NCBI GenBank assembly: GCA_946061495.1
Contig: CAMGSV010000058.1
Coordinates: 1 to 12,073 of the forward strand
Reading direction: 5' to 3'
Source of the DNA: an uncultured Spirochaetales bacterium
Lineage (GTDB): Bacteria; Spirochaetota; Spirochaetia; Treponematales; Treponemataceae
Length of the DNA: 12,073 bases
Below, piece after piece: positions 6,091-12,073 of the stretch (position 1 is its first letter; each line of letters starts with the position of its first letter). Below the pieces are notes generated by a model. The model saw only the letters and a program-made list of their open reading frames with translations. It searched no databases and was not told the origin of the DNA. Both the position numbers and the translations under genes were made by a program.

Positions 6091-7083
6091 GAAACAGCAT
6101 ATACGATAGTGGTGCCTGACCAGAATCTGTTGGCTCAGCTTTGCGGCACCAATGACAGCAATCTGCATCTCATTGAAAAGCATCTTGGCGTTTCTGTCTT
6201 TACCCAGGGCAACGAGCTTTCCCTGGGCAGACTTCCTTCTGGAAGGATTTCCCCCGACACAGATGACTCCCAGGTAATCCAGCAGTTCCAGCACATTGTG
6301 GACAGAATGATGGACGAGGCCGCCGCCGGATTTGACGTGGGCCCCGACCTGATGGCCTCCATCCTGCAGCTGCGGCAGGACGGTCACCGCTGCGAGGATT
6401 TCCGTGACTGCGGCATCATCATTCCGGGAGCGGTGCGGAAGGTCTACCCCAAGACCGGCAACCAGCTGCGGCTGGTGCGTGCCATGCGTTCCTGCGACAT
6501 GGTGTTCTGCACGGGACCTGCCGGCTCCGGCAAGACCTTCCTGATGATGGCGGAGGCCCTGCGGCTGGTGCTTTCCGGCACGGTGCGGACCCTCATCATC
6601 ACTCGTCCCGTGGTGGAGGCCGGCGAAAGCCTGGGCTACCTTCCCGGCGACCTGGAACAGAAGATCAATCCCTACCTGCGGCCCCTCTTCGATGTCATGA
6701 ACAGCCTCCTTCCCCCTGGCTCCGGCAAGAAACTCATGGAGGGCGGGGTGGTGGAGGTGGCTCCCCTGGCCTATATGCGGGGCCGCACCCTCAGCAACAG
6801 TGTCATCCTCCTTGACGAGGCCCAGAATACAACCCGGGAACAGATGAAGATGTTCCTCACCCGTATGGGAGAAGGGTCGAAGGTCTTTGTGACCGGCGAC
6901 ATCACTCAAATCGACCTGCCACGGCGGACACCCTCCGGCCTGGTCCACTGCCTCAGGATTCTCCGTGATATTCCAGAGATCGGCATGATGGCCATGGACT
7001 CTGGTGACGTGGTGCGTAATGAACTGGTAAAGAAGATTGTACAAGCCTATGAAGACAGTAAAAGCGAAGAAGAACTGGAGTAG
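6079..7083 (+). CDS. phoH: PhoH family ATPase (YbeZ-like)
   Basis: A 334-residue protein with the PhoH/YbeZ layout. The N-terminal region (VVPDQNLLAQLCGTNDSNLHLIEKHLG, about 11-37) is typical of the family's KH-like RNA-binding part. A P-loop ATPase follows, with Walker A GPAGSGKT (146-153), ITRPVVEAGESLGYLPGD (174-191), Walker B VILLDEAQN (242-250) and the VTGDITQIDLP sensor motif (271-281). YbeZ is linked to 16S rRNA maturation with YbeY. The first possible start is the GTG at 6079; a GTG at 6088 is an alternative. The frame is closed by a TGA at 6058, and no ATG lies between. No clear ribosome binding site is visible. It is the first gene of a five-gene operon. Confidence 0.92.
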   Translation: MIFVETAYTIVVPDQNLLAQLCGTNDSNLHLIEKHLGVSVFTQGNELSLGRLPSGRISPDTDDSQVIQQFQHIVDRMMDEAAAGFDVGPDLMASILQLRQDGHRCEDFRDCGIIIPGAVRKVYPKTGNQLRLVRAMRSCDMVFCTGPAGSGKTFLMMAEALRLVLSGTVRTLIITRPVVEAGESLGYLPGDLEQKINPYLRPLFDVMNSLLPPGSGKKLMEGGVVEVAPLAYMRGRTLSNSVILLDEAQNTTREQMKMFLTRMGEGSKVFVTGDITQIDLPRRTPSGLVHCLRILRDIPEIGMMAMDSGDVVRNELVKKIVQAYEDSKSEEELE

Positions 7084-8731
7084 CCTCAGCTATATACAGG
7101 ACTCCATCCGGCAGACCTTGGCGAAAAATTATGGAATCCTTTTGGTATTCCTGGGGGCCTTTCTTGCCTGCGTCCTCATCTCCTTTTTTGTCATCTCCTC
7201 CACAGAGACGGTTATGGCCTACAGCGCCTCCGAATTCGAGGTGGGGCAGATTGCGGACAGGACCATCATCTCGGATGTGAGCCTTCCTCCCGATGCCGCC
7301 CATCCCATTTCCGTGGAGGAGGGGGAGAAGATTGTCCGCAAGGGGTTTCCCGTGACGGAGGTGGGTCTGGCAAAGCTGGAGAAGCTTGCCGCCGCCCCTG
7401 AGTACATCGACTACAAGGCCCTCTCGGACGGTGTGCTCTTTCTGATGCTGCTGGCCGCCATGACCTTCTTCCTGTTCAATCCCATCTTCTGCAGAACGTC
7501 CGTCTCCCTGAAGGAGTCCATTCTGCTGGCGGTGTTCTTTGTGGCCACCCATGGGCTGGCTGGTGTCGGCAGCCTTGTCCAGCCCTTCAACCAGCCCTAC
7601 AACCTGCCCATCATCCTTCCTTGCACCCTCTTCGTGCTGCTGGTGACGGTGATGTTCAGCCAGACCCACGGTGTCATCTTCTCCTTCATCCTGTCCCTGG
7701 GAGTGCTGAACGCCCATCAGGAGAACATCATTCCCTCCCTCTTCGTGCTGGCCTCCTGCCTGGCCTCCACTCGGGTAGTGCGGAACATTTCCCGACGCAT
7801 CGACATGGTGTTCAGCTCCCTGTTGATTGGCATGCTGAACATGGTGTTCATGCTCACCCTCAAGATTGTCTTTCTGGCCTCTTTCAGTAACATGGTCTTC
7901 ACCCTGCTGATGGTTTCCCTCAACGGCTTTATCTCCGGCATCTTGGCTCTGGGCTTCCTGACTCCTTTGGAGTCCCTGCTGAATACGGCCTCCGCCTTCC
8001 GGCTGATGGAGCTGGGGGACACCCGCAACGCCGTGCTGGAGGCCTTGCAGACAAAGGCCTCCGGTACCTACAGTCACTCCATGATGGTGTCCCAGCTGGC
8101 GGAGAAGGCATGCCGTGAAATTGGTGCCAACGATGTGCTGGCTCGGGTGGGCGCCCTGTACCACGACGTGGGCAAGATGGATCAGAGCGAGTACTTTGTG
8201 GAGAACCAGCAGAACGGCGAGAACAAGCATGACAACCTCAAGCCCAGCATGTCCGCCTCCATTCTGCGGGGCCACCTGAAGAAGGGCATCGAGAAGGCGG
8301 AGCAGATGCGGCTGCCCCGGGAGGTCATCGACATCATCGCCGAGCACCACGGGAACAGCGTCATTCAGGGATTCTATGCCAAGGCAAAGGACTTGGACCC
8401 CAACGTGTCTCCTGAGGAATTCCGGTATTCAGGAAATCCTCCCTCCTCAAAGGAGTCCGCCGTGGTGATGCTGGCGGATACGGTGGAGGCCGCCTGCCAC
8501 ACCCTGTCCAATCCCTCGGTTCCCAATCTGGAGTCCTTCATCCACCAGCTGGTGATGGGCAAATTGGAGCACGGCCAGCTGGACAATGCAAACATCACCT
8601 TCAAGGAGCTGGCTCTCATCGAGAAGGTCTTTGTGGAGGTGCTGGCGGGCTACTACCACTCCCGCATCAAGTATCCTGACCAAAAGGAGCTTGAGGCGGG
8701 GAACAGGGCAGAGGAGAAGGTGGCCACATGA
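7049..8731 (+). CDS. 7TM HD-domain phosphohydrolase (PgpH-like cyclic-di-AMP phosphodiesterase)
   Basis: A 560-residue membrane protein. One membrane segment (about 29-50) is followed by a short outside region (51-124), about seven membrane segments (125-306) and a cytosolic HD domain (about 338-540). Metal-binding residues fit the family: H343, H372-D373 in ALYHDVGK, H394, H409, H433-H434 in AEHHG, and D477 in MLADTVEAA. PgpH of Listeria and its Bacillus relative degrade cyclic-di-AMP. The outside region keeps only the end of the 7TMR-HDED domain (VEEGEKIVRKGFPVTEVGLAKL, 89-110), so the protein is shorter than the usual 700 or more residues. The ATG at 7049 lies inside phoH, a 35-base overlap in another frame; a TTG at 7037 is an alternative. 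No strong ribosome binding site is visible, suggesting coupling with phoH. Confidence 0.9.
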   Translation: MKTVKAKKNWSSLSYIQDSIRQTLAKNYGILLVFLGAFLACVLISFFVISSTETVMAYSASEFEVGQIADRTIISDVSLPPDAAHPISVEEGEKIVRKGFPVTEVGLAKLEKLAAAPEYIDYKALSDGVLFLMLLAAMTFFLFNPIFCRTSVSLKESILLAVFFVATHGLAGVGSLVQPFNQPYNLPIILPCTLFVLLVTVMFSQTHGVIFSFILSLGVLNAHQENIIPSLFVLASCLASTRVVRNISRRIDMVFSSLLIGMLNMVFMLTLKIVFLASFSNMVFTLLMVSLNGFISGILALGFLTPLESLLNTASAFRLMELGDTRNAVLEALQTKASGTYSHSMMVSQLAEKACREIGANDVLARVGALYHDVGKMDQSEYFVENQQNGENKHDNLKPSMSASILRGHLKKGIEKAEQMRLPREVIDIIAEHHGNSVIQGFYAKAKDLDPNVSPEEFRYSGNPPSSKESAVVMLADTVEAACHTLSNPSVPNLESFIHQLVMGKLEHGQLDNANITFKELALIEKVFVEVLAGYYHSRIKYPDQKELEAGNRAEEKVAT

Positions 8732-9258
8732 GTGCATCACCCTTTGATTTTCATCCCGAGTTGTGCCGCATTCCCCAGAACCGGGAGAATGTGGTGGCGG
8801 TTTCCTGCCACGAGGATCTGGGGGCTGGTCCCCAGTGGCTGGAGCGGATTGAGCCTTTCCTGCAGGAGGTCTTGGCTCGGCTGGAGCTTTCCGGCTGGGA
8901 GCTTTCCGTGCTGTTCTGCTGTGACCCCTTCATCCAGCAGCTGAACAGGGACTATCGGGGGCTGGACATGCCCACCGACGTACTTTCCTTCAATGATGGC
9001 TCTGTCTACCAGGATGAGGATGCGGTGGAATGGTTTTCCGCCGGTGACATTGTGGTCAGTCTGGATACCCTGGCCCGGAATGCGGTTGAGTTTTCCGTGA
9101 CCCAGGACCAGGAGTTGAAGCGGCTTCTGATCCACGGGGTGCTGCACCTTGCAGGGATGGACCACAGCGACAATGCTCCTGAGCAGCCCATGCTGCAGCT
9201 CCAGGAGGAGATTTTGCGTCATTTTATGGCGGAAAAAGATATACTTCTCGATAAATAA
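8728..9258 (+). CDS. ybeY: Endoribonuclease YbeY (rRNA maturation factor)
   Basis: A 176-residue protein with the zinc site HGVLHLAGMDH (H136, H140, H146), the conserved LNRDYRGLDMPTDVLSFN block (72-89) and GDIVVS (106-111). YbeY is a metal-dependent RNase needed for 16S rRNA 3' end maturation and 70S ribosome quality control. Length is slightly above the common 150-160 because of an N-terminal extension of about 20 residues. Its ATG overlaps the HD-gene stop as ATGA, with GAGGAGAAGG 7-16 bases upstream. Position after phoH is the usual functional pairing. Confidence 0.96.
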   Translation: MSASPFDFHPELCRIPQNRENVVAVSCHEDLGAGPQWLERIEPFLQEVLARLELSGWELSVLFCCDPFIQQLNRDYRGLDMPTDVLSFNDGSVYQDEDAVEWFSAGDIVVSLDTLARNAVEFSVTQDQELKRLLIHGVLHLAGMDHSDNAPEQPMLQLQEEILRHFMAEKDILLDK

Positions 9259-9274
9259 GCCGAAGGATTAAATA

Positions 9275-10081
9275 ATGGGGTTGTTCAATAAATTCAAACG
9301 AAAGCAGATAGATGGACATCACAACGCAAGTCACCGTGATTCCGAGGCGGTGTCGGAGCAGCAGCAGCTGAACGAAGAGAAGCGTGACATGATTCGGGGA
9401 ATCGAGGAGTTGGCTGAAACCTCCGTGAAGGAGGTGATGATTCCCCGCATCGACGTGGACTTCCTCAGCTGCGGAACGCCGCAGGACGAGCTTCTGGAAA
9501 AGATTGCCGAGAGCGGCCACTCCCGGTTTCCCGTGTACAGCGAGTCCATCGACAATGTCATTGGTGTGCTGTATGTGAAGGACTTGATCGCCGCCTTCTC
9601 CCGCAAGGAGACGGTGGATTTGGAGAAGCACAGCCGCAAGGCCTTCTTCGTGCCGGAGTCAAAGCGCATCGACAGCCTGCTGCGGGAATTCAAGCGGCGC
9701 CATGTCCACATCGCCATCGCCATCGACGAGTACGGCGGTGTCTCCGGCATTGTCTGCATGGAGGACATCATCGAAGAGATTGTGGGTGACATCCAGGACG
9801 AGTTCGACAACGAGCGGGAGGATGTGATTCCTCTGGGAGACAATATCTGGCTCTGCGACGCCCGCACCAATCTGGACAACCTCAACGAGATGGTGGAGTC
9901 GAATTTTCCCAACGAGGAATTCGACACCCTGGGAGGCTTTGTGTTCGACTTGTTCGGAAAGATTCCAGTGAAATACGAGAAGGTGTCCTGGCAGAATTAT
10001 GACTTCATTGTTCAGGACATGGAAGGCCATAGGGTCAACGTCATCAAGTTGATTCGTCATGTTGGAGATACAGAGGAATGA
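9275..10081 (+). CDS. CorC/TlyC family protein with paired CBS domains and a CorC_HlyC domain (YbeX-like)
   Basis: A 268-residue soluble protein. The N-terminus is hydrophilic (1-45). Two CBS motifs follow (about 50-175), opening with VKEVMIPRIDVDFL (51-64) and including GHSRFPVY (80-87), IGVLYVKDLI (95-104), HIAIAIDEYGGVSGIVCMEDIIEEIVGDI (144-172). A CorC_HlyC domain (about 185-265) contains FDTLGGFVFDLFGKIP (215-230). This is the YbeX/CorC class, associated with magnesium/cobalt handling and, in E. coli, with ribosome metabolism; the hemolysin name TlyC is historical. No DUF21 membrane domain is present. AAGGA sits seven bases before the ATG, 16 bases after the ybeY stop. It completes a ybeZ-ybeY-ybeX order. 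Confidence 0.92.
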   Translation: MGLFNKFKRKQIDGHHNASHRDSEAVSEQQQLNEEKRDMIRGIEELAETSVKEVMIPRIDVDFLSCGTPQDELLEKIAESGHSRFPVYSESIDNVIGVLYVKDLIAAFSRKETVDLEKHSRKAFFVPESKRIDSLLREFKRRHVHIAIAIDEYGGVSGIVCMEDIIEEIVGDIQDEFDNEREDVIPLGDNIWLCDARTNLDNLNEMVESNFPNEEFDTLGGFVFDLFGKIPVKYEKVSWQNYDFIVQDMEGHRVNVIKLIRHVGDTEE

Positions 10082-12051
10082 AAATGTTTCTTTCAGGTAA
10101 ATTTCATGGAGAGGGATTTCCCTCTGGAGGCAGACCAGCCAGTCTTGTCCTGGTTTTTTGCTGTGTCCTTTGCCTTTTCCTTGCACAACCGGACCTGTCT
10201 GCCCGTAGCCTTTCTCCCCGCCAGTGGTATCAGCAGGGACAGGAGGCCCAGGCTGCCGCCGACTGGTACACAGCAGTGGAGTGCTATCAGGAGGCGGTGC
10301 GGGCCAATGCTGCATACGGCGATGCCTGGCTGGCTCTGGCGGAGTGCAGCTACGCCCTGAACGAATATTCCCTTGCCCTGACCTATCTGGACACCGCCTC
10401 CAAATACGCCAAGGACAAGACCGAGATTCTGAATCTCACCGGCTTCTGCCACCTTGGCCTCAATAAGAAGGATGAGGCCCAGAGCCTGTTCAACCAGGTG
10501 CTGGCCAGCTACCCCAACAACATCGAGGCCCGCTTTGGCCTTGCCCAGCTGGATATCCTTGCGGGGCGGCTCACCGGTGCCGAGACACGGTACATCGACG
10601 CCCTGAAGCGGCAGCAGTCCAACAGGAACGCCCTGCTGGCGGTGGCCCTGGTGTCCCAGGAGATGGGAAAGACGGAGGAGGCCAAGGCCTACATCCAGCA
10701 GGCCCTGCGCTACCACAGCAAGGACGAGGAGGTGCAGTACATCGCTGGCTGGATTTCCTTCCTGAACGGAGACTATGACGACACCGAATATCGGGTCCGC
10801 ACCTCCGTAAACCTGAACCCCAACTTTGACAAGTCCTACGAGCTTCTGGCCACCGTACTGTACCAGCAGGGCCGCTACCAGGAGGCAGTGGACATCTGCG
10901 ACTTCCGTATCAACCGGAACCGTGAAGCGGTCACCGCTTGGTACCTCAAGGGGGCTGCCCTGAAGATGATGGACCGCATGGCAGAGGCCTATTCCGTGCT
11001 GGAGCAGGGCCTTGAGGTGGCTCCCCAGGATGAGATGATGCGTTCCTCCCTAGAACAGATTGTGCTGGACACCTTCAACGTGGAGGACAGCCGCCGCAAC
11101 AAGTGGGCCCAGTACCACATCACCAAGGCCAGGGAGTACGAGAAGCAGTACGAGGCTCCCCAGGCTGAGTTCGAGTACAAGATGGCCCTGCGACTTGATC
11201 CTTTGGACACCCAGGCTCGTACCGCCTACGCCGCCATGCTGGACCGGAAGGGCCAGCAGGAGCTGTACCTGGAGCAGTTGAATTTCATCAGCTCCATCAA
11301 GCCGGTCTCCGTGAAGGTGGCGGACACTATCGAGGCATACAAGTCCCTCCTTTCCGACAACCTGGCCAGCCGTTGGGGTGTGGATCCCTTCTATCTGGAC
11401 AAGAAGCGCTGGAACATCGGACTGTATCCCTTCGGAACACCTCCCCAGCTGCTCCATGCTGATGCCAGCGTGGTGACCGTCCGTTCCATTGCCAACTACT
11501 TCCAGGGAACTGCCACCATTAATGCCCAGGCGTATCCTGAGACTGTCAGTTATTCAGATGCGTTCCGCCATGCCCGCAACGCCGGCCAGGACTACTTTAT
11601 CCTGCTGGAGTTCCAGGAGACGGAGCGGGAGCTGCTGCTGAGGGCTACTGTTTTCTCCGGCCGCAATGGTACCGAAGTGGACTCCATCAACATCTACCGT
11701 ACCGGAAACGATCGGTTTGCCGGAGCACTGCGTCGCCTGTGCAACACTGTCTCCAGCATGATGCCCACCCGTGGTCTGATTATTGACCGCAATGCGGAGG
11801 ATGTGCTGGTGGATCTTGGTTCCACCGACGGCATGGTGAAGGGAAATGTGCTGACGGTAATCAAGGCCGGCCAGATAAAGACCCCCGACAACACCATCGG
11901 ACTGGAGTATGCAGATAGCGACATTCTTGGAACCATCACCCTGACGGAGGTCAGCGAGTCTGTGTCCCAGGGACGATATGCTCGTGGGGGATTCTTTGAT
12001 AGGATGAATATCAAGGACGAGATGGAAAAACTGCTGTTTTTTCTGCATTAA
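10078..12051 (+). CDS. Exported TPR-repeat protein with a FlgT-like C-terminal domain
   Basis: A 657-residue protein. A basic N-terminus and hydrophobic stretch (about 21-37) with a possible cut after LSAR (40-43) indicate export; no clear lipobox is present. TPR-like helical pairs run from about 45 to 400 (for example WYQQGQEAQAAADWYTAVECY and LLATVLYQQGRYQEAVDIC). The C-terminal part has IGLYPFGTPPQ (447-457), then VRSIANYFQG (468-477), and a small domain with VLVDLGSTDGMVKGNVLTVIKAG (576-598) and DILGTITLTEVSESVSQGR (615-633), which resembles the FlgT C-terminal fold. The ATG at 10078 overlaps the corC stop (ATGA). An ATG at 10084 has better spacing to AGAGGA (six bases) and may be the true start. 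It is the last visible gene of the operon, probably a periplasmic scaffold. Its partner is unknown. Confidence 0.85.
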   Translation: MKMFLSGKFHGEGFPSGGRPASLVLVFCCVLCLFLAQPDLSARSLSPRQWYQQGQEAQAAADWYTAVECYQEAVRANAAYGDAWLALAECSYALNEYSLALTYLDTASKYAKDKTEILNLTGFCHLGLNKKDEAQSLFNQVLASYPNNIEARFGLAQLDILAGRLTGAETRYIDALKRQQSNRNALLAVALVSQEMGKTEEAKAYIQQALRYHSKDEEVQYIAGWISFLNGDYDDTEYRVRTSVNLNPNFDKSYELLATVLYQQGRYQEAVDICDFRINRNREAVTAWYLKGAALKMMDRMAEAYSVLEQGLEVAPQDEMMRSSLEQIVLDTFNVEDSRRNKWAQYHITKAREYEKQYEAPQAEFEYKMALRLDPLDTQARTAYAAMLDRKGQQELYLEQLNFISSIKPVSVKVADTIEAYKSLLSDNLASRWGVDPFYLDKKRWNIGLYPFGTPPQLLHADASVVTVRSIANYFQGTATINAQAYPETVSYSDAFRHARNAGQDYFILLEFQETERELLLRATVFSGRNGTEVDSINIYRTGNDRFAGALRRLCNTVSSMMPTRGLIIDRNAEDVLVDLGSTDGMVKGNVLTVIKAGQIKTPDNTIGLEYADSDILGTITLTEVSESVSQGRYARGGFFDRMNIKDEMEKLLFFLH

Positions 12052-12073
12052 TGGGTATTCTTTCTTGTATTTT

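Noticed and set aside
6060..6119. Short upstream ORF (19 codons from the ATG at 6060) as a leader peptide for phoH
   Set aside because: It has no ribosome binding site, no run of regulatory codons, and overlaps the phoH start in another frame, so it is most likely chance.
6953..8350. 465-residue minus-strand open frame opposite the HD gene
   Set aside because: The histidine-, glutamine- and glycine-rich composition mirrors the codon bias of the sense strand, and the sense protein has a complete HD motif set.
1..12073. Defence island, prophage, CRISPR array or mobile element
   Set aside because: Nearly every gene is a housekeeping or envelope family, and I saw no transposase, integrase, direct-repeat array or terminal inverted repeats. 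The VWA gene looks like ViaA, not like a VWA-type defence gene.

Overview
The window looks like chromosomal housekeeping DNA from a bacterium with GC-rich genes and AT-rich spacers. A spirochaete (Treponema- or Sphaerochaeta-like) is my best guess. This rests on recalled gene order: an HD phosphohydrolase, YbeY, a TlyC-type CBS protein and a large TPR protein stand in the same order in Treponema. It also rests on the exported TPR protein ending in a FlgT-like domain. I could not test this with a search. I see no rRNA, tRNA, CRISPR array, insertion sequence or phage gene.

Layout. (1) Bases 3-122 hold the last 39 codons of a + strand gene that resembles the C-terminus of an NAD-dependent sugar-nucleotide epimerase. 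A symmetrical hairpin at 167-197 lies between it and a converging minus-strand operon. (2) That operon, 328-3935 on the minus strand, reads hflK, hflC, then a 547-residue membrane protein of unknown function. Its cytosolic half looks like a degenerate protein kinase. (3) A 156-base divergent spacer carries promoters in both directions. (4) The + strand then has a DUF4230 membrane protein, a doubtful 77-codon ORF and a ViaA-like VWA protein that lacks the N-terminal part of its family. (5) A strong promoter at 5991-6020 starts a five-gene operon: phoH/ybeZ, a 7TM HD phosphohydrolase (PgpH-like), ybeY, a corC/tlyC-type CBS protein, and a large exported TPR protein. Its genes overlap or nearly touch.

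How the genes fit together. In known bacteria HflK and HflC form a membrane cage around the FtsH protease; ftsH is not in the window. YbeZ, YbeY and YbeX (CorC) form a conserved cluster linked to rRNA processing, ribosome quality control and metal handling. The HD protein between phoH and ybeY is of the class that degrades cyclic-di-AMP, and Bacillus has the same phoH-pgpH-ybeY order. ViaA normally works with the AAA+ ATPase RavA, but no RavA/MoxR gene lies beside it here.

The most notable unexplained structure is the phoH leader (6027-6090). A perfect 11-bp inverted repeat begins at the predicted transcription start. Its 3' arm can instead pair with a segment that contains a candidate GTG start codon, giving two mutually exclusive hairpins. 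No Shine-Dalgarno sequence is visible. Other points of interest are the pseudokinase-like protein beside HflKC, the shortened ViaA and the shortened extracellular domain of the HD protein.
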